A DNA stretch of 64,000 bases from NCBI GenBank assembly GCA_020746835.1, contig JAGPNK010000001.1, forward strand, positions 5,518,001 through 5,582,000, in the 5' to 3' direction. The stretch is from Stachybotrys elegans (taxonomy: Eukaryota; Ascomycota; Sordariomycetes; Hypocreales; Stachybotryaceae). Shown here one piece after another: positions 10,162 to 20,383 of this stretch. The translations under genes and the position numbers were made by a program. Within the stretch, counting starts at the first letter, position 1. Every line of letters starts with the position of its first letter. The notes under the pieces are model-generated. The model was not told where the DNA came from, made no database searches, and worked only from the letters and a program-made list of their open reading frames with translations.

Positions 10162-10189
10162 CCATCCATAATACATGTGTAATGGATGG
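10162..10189. repeat. 28-bp imperfect palindrome after qutA
   Basis: The arms ccatccat and atggatgg flank 12 bases that are themselves nearly palindromic. It lies 190 bp past the qutA stop. It could form a hairpin in the 3' UTR or be a binding site; the function is unknown. Confidence 0.5.
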
Positions 10190-10599
10190 ACCACAACCTG
10201 ATATCCCTTCCTCCCCAGCCTCGGATACCCCCTTGACCAATACACGACGCCCAGAGACAGACAGTGCTGTAGCCCTCCTCCCCACAATCCCTGAAGATAT
10301 GAGGTTATACCTGGTAATCCCAACCCCGGATTCCCCCTCATTTTCCCACATGACGCATGGTCACGGCTGGCCGGTTCACGACCAACAGCAGAAAGAAACG
10401 TGGGGAAAACACCACCCAGCTTTCCCAAGGGGAAAAGACATTATCCTCCCCCCCTGGCGTAGGCTCGCGCCGCCCATGGGCTGGGGTCTGAAGCCACGCA
10501 CGCACTCCCCCGCAAAATTTGGTCGACTCGCGCGTCCTTGCGTTCCCCCCCCCCTTCTCCACAGCTGGGCAAGCCATCCGGTGCCGGCGTGGGTTTCAA

Positions 10600-10615
10600 T
10601 CTCAAGTGATTATCC
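10600..10615. promoter_or_regulatory. Possible QUTA half-site upstream of qutD
   Basis: Only the right half (AAGTG-TTATCC portion) fits the GGRTAARYRYTTATCC consensus; the left half is degenerate. It is 350 bp before the qutD start, a sensible distance, but weak alone. Confidence 0.35.
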
Positions 10616-10964
10616 CAGACTTGTGTGTGAGAGAGGGAGAGAGAGTGAGAAAAAAAAAAAACCAATATCCTGCATCCAAGCAATCATCCCCCCCCCCCCC
10701 CTTTAAGCAAGTCTGGGGAAGCGGAGACGACCAAGTATAATATCCCATTCATGCATGCTGCCTTGATAAAGTCCCAGCCTCGTCCCATCACTCTTCCTTT
10801 CCTTTACCCCAAGATCTCTTCATCTTCCCGTACCCACTTGGCCCGTTAAAAAAAACTTACATCCTTCACCATATCGTCTCTCTCCCCTTCAGCCTCTCTT
10901 TCTCTCTCTCCATCTCTCCCTCCCCTCAATCGGCCGTTCTGCGCGCCGCCGCCCTTCCAGCACA

Positions 10965-12866
10965 ATGGGCATCCTCTCGCTCAAGGAAGACCGGCCGACG
11001 CCCAAGGAGGTGTACAACTGGCGCGTCTACCTCTGCGCCGTGACGGCCTCCATCGCCGCCTGCGTCATCGGCTACGACTCTGCCTTCATCGGCACCACGC
11101 TCGCCCTGCCCTCCTTCACCGAGGAGTTCCGCTTCGCCGACTATGACCCGGACGAGCTCGCCCTGCTGAGGCAGAACATTGTCTCCGTCTACCAGGCCGG
11201 CGCCTTCTTTGGCAGTTTGGCCGCCTATGTCTCCAGCTACTTCCTCGGACGAAGGAAGTCGTTGCTCCTGTTCACCGTCGTCTTCGCCGTCGGTGCTGCC
11301 ATCATGCTTGCTGCTTCCGGCAGTGTTGGCGTCGGTCCCATCATCGGCGGTCGTGTTCTCGCTGGATTCGGTGTTGTAAGTCGCATCTCAGCACGCCACG
11401 ACTCGACGTGTCTAACATGAGACCCAGGGTGGACTGAGTAACATGACGCCAATCTACATCAGCGAAATCTCGGTGCCTAGCAGTAAGTTCTTCGGCGCAT
11501 AAGCATCTCTGCGTTTCTAACATTGTGTGCTTCCAGTTCGCGGTCGCTTGGTGGGACTCTACGAAATGGGCTGGCAGGTCGGTGGCCTCGTGGGCTTCTG
11601 GATCAACTACGGAGTACGTGATTTGCGCACCCGCGCCCTAATGCACATATCCAAATATCTAACCACGCGAAACACAGGTCAACAACACCATGGCGCCTAC
11701 GCGCTCGCAGTGGCTCGTGCCTTTCGCCGTCCAGCTCATCCCCGGCGGTCTCCTCCTCATCGGCGCTCTGTTCGTCCCCGAGTCTCCCCGCTGGCTGTTC
11801 ATGAAGGGCAGGCGTGAGGAGGCCATGAAGATCCTCTGCTGGCTCCGCATGCTTGAGCCCGACCACGTCTACATTGTGGAGGAGGTCAACTACATCGACA
11901 GCGACCTGGAGCGCTTCCGCCGCGAGGTTGGCGCTGGTTTCTGGAAGCCCTTTGCTGCGCTCAAGAGCAGGCGTGTCCAGTGGCGCTTCGTCATGGGTGG
12001 TCTGCTCTTTGTGTTCCAGAATGGTAAGCTACCCCTCCTCTTCAAGTCGGCTGGGGAAAACTGTCGGCTAACTCGGTTCAAGGCTCTGGTATCAACGCCA
12101 TCAACTATTACTCGCCCGTCGTCTTTGCGTCCATCGGTGTTCGCGGTACCAACACATCCCTCCTGACCACCGGCATCTTTGGTGTCGTCAAGACCGTTCT
12201 CACCTTTGTCTGGCTGCTCTACCTCATCGACCATCTCGGCCGACGCCTTCTTCTCATGATTGGCGCCATTGGAGGCTCCCTCTGCATGTGGTTCATCGGC
12301 GCCTACATCTGCGTTGCCGATGTCGCCAACAGCACCAACGCATCCGGTGACCTGCCGCCCGGTGGTATTGCAGCCATGTTCATGTTCTACCTCTGGACCG
12401 CCTTCTACACGCCCAGCTGGAACGGAACGCCCTGGGTTCTCAACTCTGAGATGTTTGACGCCAACGTAAGTTCCTTTGACAGCCCGCTCGAACCATTACA
12501 TGCTGACAATCTCAGGTCCGATCCCTTGGTCAAGCCTCGGCTGCTGCCAACAACTGGTTCTGGAACTTCATCATCTCCCGCTTCACCCAAACCATGTTCA
12601 ACGCCTGGGGCTACGGAGTCTACTTCTTCTTCGCCTCTCTTATGATCCTCTCCGTCGTGTTCATCTTCTTCTGTGTCCCCGAGACCAAGGGTGTTCCTCT
12701 GGAGCGCATGGACCGACTGTTCGACATCAAGCCCGTTCGCAAGGCCAACCCCATCATCATGGAGGAGCTTAGGCAGCAGGAGGAGGAATTCAGGCGCAAT
12801 GCCGGAGGCGTCGATTTTGCCGAAGAGAAGGCCGAAGCGCTGCAGGTTGAGAACAACAAGGTATAA
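10965..12866 (+). CDS. qutD: Quinate permease QutD / QA-Y (MFS sugar-porter type)
   Basis: Plasma-membrane proton-coupled quinate importer of the MFS sugar-porter family. Six exons: 10965-11375, 11428-11482, 11537-11613, 11678-12023, 12083-12465, 12516-12866. All introns are 50-64 nt with canonical GT-AG ends, giving 540 aa (QUTD is 533 aa). Visible family marks: the MGILSLKEDRPTPKEVYNWR start, typical of quinate permeases; GYDSAFIGTTL in the first helix; FLGRRKSLL after helix 2 (motif A-like); VPESPRWL after helix 6; DHLGRRLLL after helix 8; and VPETKG near the end. It sits between the activator and the dehydrogenase, confirming that quinate is the substrate rather than a sugar. Confidence 0.95.
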
Positions 12867-13934
12867 GCGATGCCGGCTGTACGAGATAGAGACAAGGTAA
12901 CCTAGTAATCAATTCTGGCATATCTTTAACCAAGATCACTGCCTGGTTTAGCATTGACTTCTATTTCTGTCTCCATCTTTGTGTCAGACATCCACCTGAC
13001 TCGTCGAGGAAATGGGACCGTCATGACAATCCAAACTTGTGCAAACCAGGGCTGGATATTATATTTGGACCCTCTTGTTCAAGCTTGATGGAAGGAAGGA
13101 CGGGGTCAAATTTTGACCAAGTAAGCAGCCCTCTGTAGGGGATTTGGCCTGGTTTACTGCTCTGTTTGCTATTGTATGTGCAGAGAACAGCCAACTGTTT
13201 GCTCCACGGCAAGTTCTAGATTTCTAAACAAGGTCCTTGTAATGACAAAGCCAAGAAGCTGAACCAGGGCGAGTTCACGGTTTCTGTAGTGACATTGGGG
13301 TTGAAAGGGCCCCGTACCGCGTGCCTCGAACATGCCTATGCATGATAATCGTTCTTCCAGCATCCTGCTCCCCGCTCAAGGGAAACCAATAGTCTCCCAA
13401 ACGACAGTCTAGTGTGTGTGCCGGGGCATTGGGCATGTCCAATTGCGGCAAGGACTCCGGAAAAATTTCATCATCTTGGGCGATGATGTGCGTTCTCCAA
13501 GCAACAAGCACGGTTGTTTGCAAGGGATGGCATGCAAGGGGATTGTCTTTGCTTCATTGGTAGTAACTGCTCTTGTTGCTAGGCTGAGAATAACTAAACA
13601 ATGCTCTATCATAACGCAGAATTACAGCTGCACAATATTATCCAAGTAGCATACAGTATTTACAGCATACACTACCTACTTGTTATGCAATTGTTGTCTG
13701 AACGCAACCAGAGACATGGCACATTAGTACCTAGTCTAGCTGTCGCAGATGCTCCCGGTATGTCTTTGAGTAATTGCAGCTGTTCAAGCATGTTTGATGC
13801 CAACTTTTACCCCTTCTCATATGCCGCTTCTGCTCATAGTTTGTTGTTGTTGTATTCAGGACAAACACATAAAAGGAACAAACTCATCTGCAAACGCCAG
13901 CATTATTTCAGTGAACTCGTACAGTCATGACAGT
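12867..13934. other. Convergent 3' intergenic region
   Basis: About 1.07 kb between the convergent ends of qutD and qutB. No coding signal is seen; the base composition is more AT-rich than the flanking exons. Confidence 0.55.
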
Positions 13935-15003
13935 CTATAGCTTCGCTTGTCTAGCCCTCTGTTCCACCACACCCTCCATCGCCTCCTTGACCTCCTTGAC
14001 CGGCAGCTCGTCCACGCCCTTGCCCGTCCAGTACCGGTCCTGCTCCAGGCCCTGGTAGATCATGGCCTCTGTGCCGAGAATCACCTGCCAGCCCTTGTCC
14101 TCGGCCACGCGCTTGAGCCGCGTAAACGGCGTCGGGTTGTAGCACATCTCCAGCATGGCGCCCTTGTGCGGCTTGGACAGCAGCTCGCCCGCGACGGCGT
14201 CGGCGAGCAGCTCCCCCGGCGTCACGGGCTCAAAGTCCGGGATGCAGGCTACTACGGCGCCCGGCCCGGGGAGCGAGGCCGCCTGCGCGACCGTGGAGAC
14301 GTGGACGAGGCCGTCGCCGTAGCCGCGCGACGCGCAGTACTCCATCATGGCGGCGACCTCGCCAGCGTCGCGGCACACGAGGTAGATGTCGGCGACGTTG
14401 AGGAACTCGCGCAGCGCGTAGATGGCGCTGCGCGCGGCACCGCCGCCGCCAATCACCAGACCGGGCCGGTTGTGGTACACGGCTGCCGGGTCAGACACGT
14501 TGTGCAGGAAGCTGTCGCGAACGCCAATGACATCCGTGTTGGCGCCGCAGAGCAGACGCCGCGAGGTCGTGGGGCACGTCCGCAGGAAGAGGGTGTTGCA
14601 GGCGCCGACAGCGCTGCACTCTGGCGTCAGCTCATCCAGGTGCGGCAAGATGGCGACCTTGTTTGGCATTGTGACGGAAGCGCCTGAACAGGACACAGGG
14701 TCAGTAACCAATCCAATGCGGCCCCCCCAATAGGATGGAGAGAGACTCACCATAAAAGTCGGGATGCTGGACCAGACTCAGAAACAGGTCCATGTCGGCC
14801 GAGTCGAAGCGCGTCTGGCCCCAGTTGAGGCCCAGGTTGCGATATACGACATCGTGCAGCAGCGGCGACAGCGAGTGAGTAATCTTCTGCCCGAAAAGGT
14901 ATGCGTGCTTGTCCCAGCCCGACGTCTCCTTGCGCAGCGAAGCGAGGACTTCCTCCTGCTGCTGCTGCTGCTGCTGAACTGGTTGCTGTGCTGCGCCGGA
15001 CAT
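13935..15003 (-). CDS. qutB: Quinate/shikimate dehydrogenase QutB / QA-3
   Basis: NAD-dependent oxidation of quinate to 3-dehydroquinate and of shikimate to 3-dehydroshikimate. Two exons: 15003-14751 and 14683-13935, with donor gtgagt and acceptor ttcag, joined in frame at [12 protein letters not shown]. This gives 333 aa (QA-3 is 321). Visible motifs: SLSPLLHD for substrate binding, SVTMPNK with the catalytic Lys, [13 protein letters not shown] region, GANTDVIG, and the glycine-rich dinucleotide loop [17 protein letters not shown]-derived polyglutamine tract lies near residues 9-15. An alternative in-frame ATG at 15048 would add 15 residues. It diverges from qutC with a QUTA operator between them. 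Confidence 0.94.
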
Positions 15004-15275
15004 GATGATGGACGATGGCAATGCTTGGCCAGAGTCGCGTTTCGACATGGCTTCGTTTGTCCACGTAAATACTCGTCTTGGTTTTGGCCCGTTCACCCTA
15101 ACGTATTCTTTCTTCCCTCTCTCACCCCGTTTTCCATTATCCGAAGCAGAGAGCGAGAAAACCTGGCAAAACTATCCTCCGCGATGGCGGCGCTTCTTCC
15201 CCCAACCATCTCCACAACAGCCAAGATGGATATCCACTTCCCTGTCAATGCAAGTTGGCTTTGGTGGTGGGCCGG

Positions 15276-15291
15276 GGATAAGTCTTTACCC
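15276..15291. promoter_or_regulatory. QUTA/QA-1F operator (14 of 16 match)
   Basis: The sequence GGATAAGTCTTTACCC differs from the GGRTAARYRYTTATCC consensus at positions 9 and 14. It is 273 bp from the qutB start and 650 bp from the qutC start, placed to serve both genes. Confidence 0.75.
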
Positions 15292-15386
15292 ACAGCGCTG
15301 CACTCTGTGTCTTGGGGGGGACGACTTGGTTGTGCAAGTGACCAAAGCAGTCTGGCAAATCGTTTCCGCGTGCACCGCCCATCTCT

Positions 15387-15402
15387 TTGATGGTGCTTAT
15401 CC
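15387..15402. promoter_or_regulatory. QUTA half-site
   Basis: The right half GGTGCTTATCC fits the operator consensus fully, while the left half does not. It lies about 100 bp from the better site, so it may be a secondary contact site. Confidence 0.4.
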
Positions 15403-15940
15403 GAGAGGGTTGCGTCATCCATGTCAGAGGAGAGGCGTCAAGGCCTTGGAGACATCATTGTTGCATAGATGGTCTTGAACACAACATCAAAGACCAGGCG
15501 AGCTGCACCCAGAAGCCCATTGTATGGCTAAGTAGTTTCCAGGAACAGCCAATCCCATAATTAGACTCAACTGGAACATGTCTTTGCTTGTTGGTTCACC
15601 CACGGCCCTGGATATACGTTCTCTCTATTGCGGGACGGTGGATCTCCAACAGTTCATGAACAGCCGCCTTGTGCCGCCCATCCATTCCCTTTTACCGTAG
15701 CTATCCGACCCTTATCTCAGAGCTCAATCTCAATGGCTGTTCCAGCAAGGCCATTCCGTGCTTTGACTTCCCTCTGAAATCCTGGTGTATATAGAAACAT
15801 ACCTCTGTTTCCTTATCGTATTCCCATCCCCATAAAACTGGCTCTGATCCCCTTCCCCTCCATGCCTCGCTCCTCTTCTCTTATCCTTCAGTTGTCCTCT
15901 TCAGCTTGATCTTGCGAGATTGCCATACATCCCTCTCACA

Positions 15941-16996
15941 ATGTATCATAAGCCCAGTATATGCTCCATGTCCCTGGGCCGGTCCTTTGCCGGCCACTCC
16001 CTCCTGGACAAGCTCGAGGTGGCTGCCCGTTACGGCTTCCACGGCATCGAGCTCTTCTACGAGGACCTCCATGACTTTGCCGCCCTCACAACATCCAGCC
16101 AGCCTTCCCCAGATGACCTTGTCACCGCTGCCACTGCCATCCGCAACAAGTGCACTTCTCTCAACCTGTCCGTCGTCTGTCTCCAGCCTTTCATGCACTA
16201 CGAAGGCCTCGTATCGCGATCCGCCCACCAGCAACGCCTCGAGGAGTTGAAGGTGTGGTTCCGGCTCGTCCACGCCCTCGGCACAGATCTCATGGTCATT
16301 CCGAGCAGCTTCCTCTCCGCGGACAAGGTCACTGCCGACATGGATCTCATTGTTGCCGACCTTCGCAAGGCGGCAGACATGGCGCTGCAGCAGACGCCCG
16401 TCGTGCGCATCGCTTATGAAGCCATCTGCTGGGCCACTCGTGTAACCTCGTGGGAAGATAGCTGGGAGGCTGTGCAGCGAGTCGACAGACCCAACTTTGG
16501 CCTGTGTCTTGATACCTTCAATATGGCGGGCAAGATGTACGCCGACCCATGCACTGCCACACGCTGCACACCCGACGCAGATGCCGTCGTCGCGCGCTCC
16601 CTCAAGCGTCTTGTCGCAACAGTTGACGTGTCGCGAGTATTCCTCCTCCAGATCGCCGATGGCGAGCGACTCCCCCAAGTCCTTGATTCCGCCCACCCTT
16701 TTCACCTCCCCGAGCAGCCCCCTCGCATGAGCTGGTCACGCAATGCGCGTCTGTTCTACGGCGAAGACCAGTATAATGCCTACCTCCCGACAAAGGCAAT
16801 CCTCAAAGCCATTGTTAAGGGCCTTGGCTTCCAGGGTTGGCTGAGTTTCGAGGTATTCAACCGTGTACTTGCTGAGACGGACCACGGCGTTCCAGAAGAG
16901 ATGGCGCGTAGAGCTTCGGCATCATGGGCCAAGATGGTCAAGGATGTTGGACTGGTCGTGGATGGCCAGGACAGCAGAGTGCAAGCAATGCTGTAG
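15941..16996 (+). CDS. qutC: 3-dehydroshikimate dehydratase QutC / QA-4
   Basis: Single-exon, 351 aa, close to QUTC (348) and QA-4 (359). It converts 3-dehydroshikimate to protocatechuate, the exit point of the quinate pathway toward the beta-ketoadipate route. It has a TIM-barrel, xylose-isomerase-like fold. The N-terminus YHKPSICSMSLGRSFAGHSL is characteristic of the fungal enzymes. Candidate divalent-metal ligands are the Glu in AYEAICWA, the Asp in LCLDTFNM, the Gln in LLQIADGE and the Glu in SFEVFNR. The ATG at 15941 is the first ATG in frame after the leader. No C-terminal dioxygenase-like extension as in some bacterial enzymes is present. Confidence 0.95.
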   Translation: MYHKPSICSMSLGRSFAGHSLLDKLEVAARYGFHGIELFYEDLHDFAALTTSSQPSPDDLVTAATAIRNKCTSLNLSVVCLQPFMHYEGLVSRSAHQQRLEELKVWFRLVHALGTDLMVIPSSFLSADKVTADMDLIVADLRKAADMALQQTPVVRIAYEAICWATRVTSWEDSWEAVQRVDRPNFGLCLDTFNMAGKMYADPCTATRCTPDADAVVARSLKRLVATVDVSRVFLLQIADGERLPQVLDSAHPFHLPEQPPRMSWSRNARLFYGEDQYNAYLPTKAILKAIVKGLGFQGWLSFEVFNRVLAETDHGVPEEMARRASASWAKMVKDVGLVVDGQDSRVQAML

Positions 16997-17967
16997 ATGG
17001 GTTGAGATTGAGTGACTCCCGGTGTTGGGAGTTTTGTACACATACTCATAGCGTCTCTACAGTTTAGCGTAGCCAGCGTTTATATGCATTGACTGATCAA
17101 CATTTAGATGCCGATAGTGTGTAAAAGAGATCCGTGAGGTCTGTGTTGCCGAGGCCGTTAAGGCGGGCCGTGGTGCAACACCCCAGTGCGAGCAAAGCTG
17201 CAAACAAAGCGTGAAGTCCCTCACCATAACCATCCTGTTGGTACGGCATTGTCCATCTGCTGGTCTGTCCATTACCCGACGAGTTCAGCGATGGGTATAA
17301 AAGGAAGAGTGAGACATACCTCACCATCGATACAACACACCTTCACGAACGGACAAATATTAGGTCGGGTCAAGTTTATTTATTCCAAGTTGCTGCACTA
17401 GCTACCGGCTATCCAGCTCGTTTACATGCCAAATTGGCTTTTATCCTTCCATAGCTGGACGCCCCTTTCCCCGTAACGTATAAAATGAATTTGTGCGTTC
17501 CACCTGATGTGATATCATGAAACACGCATTCTCGCGAGAACGACATTATGGATCGCCTGACGACAAGTTGATGTTCGTAGGACTGACAAAGTCAAAGTCA
17601 AAAACAAAAAAGGCCGACGCTATGAGGCCGCTGCCTCTGAGCAAGACACCTCAAACGCCAGTGCCTTTAACAAAACAATGCGCAAGACTTGATGCCAAAA
17701 ACTCCAATGCCACACGGTGGCTTATGCTCCACCGTAAGAAGCAGACGCCGAAAAGTGACAACCCTGTACGCCATGCGCTGGTTTGGCAACCGTGAAGGAC
17801 AGCAAAACAGCGCAGTTGCGCAACTCCGAGGGATGCGCGTAAGATAAAAAACCAGCCTTTGTGTATTACCCCCAACCATAAAGCAACAACAACCGCATCG
17901 ATGTAGCCATCAGTCTGACACCACATCAAGTGGCAATCGGGCTGACCAGGCCATCGTTCTCGGAACT
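16997..17967. other. Intergenic, convergent between qutC and GAC1-like gene
   Basis: No supportable gene or RNA was recognised in this 0.97-kb region. Confidence 0.5.
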
Positions 17968-20383
17968 CTAGCCGAGAATGGCTGTGGCTGTGTGAGAGTC
18001 GGGACTCCAGGGGAATCGCTCAGCAATAGGTTGCTGCTGGGCGAAGGGGTAGTCATTCGACGGACCCATGAACATGGGCGAAGCCCCAGAGGCGCTGGAC
18101 GAGCCGGTGGCCTTTGGGGTCGACGATTGGCTTCCGTCCACCGAGGGCGAGAAGCTTCGAAGTGGTGAACCCAGGATGGGACCGACCTGTCTGGGCGAGC
18201 TGTACCAGCCCATGGCGTGGTGGGTGGCGCCGCCAGTGTGGTGGTAGCCCATCTGGGGGCTGCCAGCAGACGAGTTTGTGCTGCCGGTGCCGAGATCTTC
18301 TCCGTCGAAACGGCTCTTGAGTGTACCATCCTTCATGACAGGACTGGACTGCTTGGAGCCAAACTGCAACCAAGGTTCCCGTTAGCATACAATTCATCTT
18401 CTCTTCCTCCCTGTTGAGCCGGCGGCTCCTATCCCCAAAGATAACCAGGCGCGGACTCCAGGTGGATAGCTGCCGGGCTCAACTGGAACGTAGGCTGGGG
18501 GTACCTACAAAGCAGTATTTGTTGACCAACTCTTCGTAAGACGAGCTGGGTAGTCCAGGGATGGGGGAGCTGGTTCCGGGAATGGCCGAGACCGCGGCGG
18601 CGGCGGCGGTGGTGGTGGTGGTGGCCGTTTTGTTGCTCGAAGTGGCCGGAGATCCACGGACGTGATCCTTCATGTACAGAGCATCACGGTCCTTCTCTCT
18701 GCTCATGGAATCCTTAGCGGCCTGGACAGCAGCGCTAAGAGAAGCACCAAAGTCATAGCGGTTGGCAAATGCCGCGCCGCTGGGGGAAGACAGGTCCTTT
18801 GTCAGGTTGTCACTGGCAAGGTTGCTGCTGGACCGACTCTTGAGTCGGAGGCCGGTAGATCCAGACTCGCCGAGGTAGGCGTGGATGGGCTGATCAAAGT
18901 CAAACTTAGAATCGTCGCCAAAGTCATCAAAGGCGACGGGCATCGACTTGGGTCGGGGGGCAGCCGGTGCATTCTGGCGGCGGTTGCTACGGGGCAGAGC
19001 GCCATTCAGAGGTCGGGACGCAGCGCCCTGGTTGCCCCTCTTGCCATTCATGGGGAGATACTTCTTCCTGAAGTCAACCTGGAAGTTGGCGTGGTTGTTG
19101 TTGTCCCAGTACTCCTGGCCATTGACAGCATAGCGGATGCAGAAGAAGAGGGTCTTGGTCTCGAGGTTGGCCATGTCGGACAGCTTGATGGAGAAGGTGA
19201 AGCGGTCGTAGCTGACAGGTGTCTCCTTGGGACGAATCTCGTGGCTGTACTCGGCGGCCACCTCTGAAGTGGTCTTCCAGTAGTCGAGGGTGAAGCGGCA
19301 CAGGACCGACTTCTGGAAGGCCAGGTTGGCGACGGCGACGGAGCCAAGCAGAGACTTTTGGTCGGGCGACAGCCAGACCTTCTCGAGCCTCACAGGCAGG
19401 GTGCTCCTGGAGTGGGCATCATGGGGGAAGTTGGGGGTGAGCATCTCCCACTCGTGGGGCGGAGATCGTACCCCCGAACGACGGTCGTCGCTGTTGGGGA
19501 AGGGATACTCGGTATCGCTGTCGTAGGCCTCGACGGGAGAAGAGCCGGCACTGACAGCAAGGGGACGGTCGACCTGCAGGAAGTGGCGGACGTGCTCGAG
19601 GTGCGAGTCAAAGTGGACAGCCTTGGAGAAGACGGGAGTGCCAGGCATACTGGAGGGTCGGCGGCGGGAAGGGGGACGGAGAGCCGGGCGGACAAGCTCG
19701 CCCGACTTCTTGCGGACCATCTGGGGCTTCTTGCGGAGATCGTCATCCGAGTCTTCCTCAGATGTCGAGACCGAGTTGCCGGCAGACTGGATGATGATGG
19801 GGGCATTGGGTTCAGTGCTGGAGCGCACATGACCACGGCGTCCGAGCTTGGAGATGTCACCTAGCGCGCTGGTGCTGAAGCTAATGACAAGGGGCTTAGG
19901 GGTGACATGCTCGTCGTTAGCCGCGCCGGCGTCCTTTGTGGGGGAGTGTTCGCGGGGCTGGGATTGGGAGATTTGGCTGACGGCGTCTCGTAGATCCTTG
20001 AGGTTGGTCAGCTTCCTGCCTCGAATCTCGGGGCCTTCGTCGTCGCTACCGGACGAGGCCGAGTCGGGAGGCGAGATGATGGCTCCCTTGGGCATGCCAC
20101 GGTCGTTGGAGACGGGCGGCGGCGACTGTCGCACGCTGGGGGAGATGAGACCGATGAGGGCCTGCAGGTTCTCCGAGGTGCCCTGGGGCGTCAGGGGAGC
20201 AGCGACACCTCCATCGGACGAAGCCAGCGACGGCGTGCGGCGGTGCTTGTTCAGATACGAGGCGGAGCGAGGGAGCGAGGGGCGACCAGTGGTCCCCGAC
20301 TGGATTGAGGGGCGTCGGCTGGCATCTGGCGACGCGGAGGCAGACGAGGCTGGCGATCGGTGGGAGGGCGGGGTGTAAGGCAT
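17968..20383 (-). CDS. GAC1-like PP1 glycogen-targeting subunit (CBM21)
   Basis: Regulatory subunit expected to target protein phosphatase 1 to glycogen and promote dephosphorylation of glycogen synthase. Two exons: 20383-18509 and 18363-17968, 756 aa; the 145-nt intron joins KYCF to FGSKQSS. The N-terminal 240 residues are Ser/Pro-rich. A PP1-docking RVxF-type motif, KAVHF, is at 254-258. A CBM21 glycogen-binding domain spans about 325-438 and ends with the diagnostic WDNNNHANF segment. The C-terminal tail has PNKYCF-type and Ser-rich sequence common in filamentous-fungal GAC1 homologues. Its upstream side opens on a very long intergenic region rich in purines on the + strand, that is pyrimidine-rich in the gene's own direction. 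Confidence 0.88.

Larger units (their letters stand above)
9973..10964. promoter_or_regulatory. qutA-qutD intergenic region / qutD promoter
   Basis: No gene. It contains an imperfect palindrome (10162-10189) just past qutA, several poly-C runs (about 10547-10556 and 10688-10702), a GA/A run at about 10628-10661 and a long T/C leader (about 10790-10960) before the qutD start. A QUTA half-site lies at 10600-10615; no full operator was seen. Confidence 0.6.
15004..15940. promoter_or_regulatory. Divergent qutB-qutC promoter region
   Basis: A 937-bp shared upstream region between the dehydrogenase and dehydratase start codons. It holds a 14/16 QUTA operator at 15276-15291 and a half-site at 15387-15402. 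A T/C-rich leader runs from about 15820 to the qutC start. Confidence 0.75.

Noticed and set aside
13947..14687. 246-codon forward frame over the quinate dehydrogenase
   Set aside because: Arg/Ala/His-rich shadow of the GC-rich coding strand of qutB.
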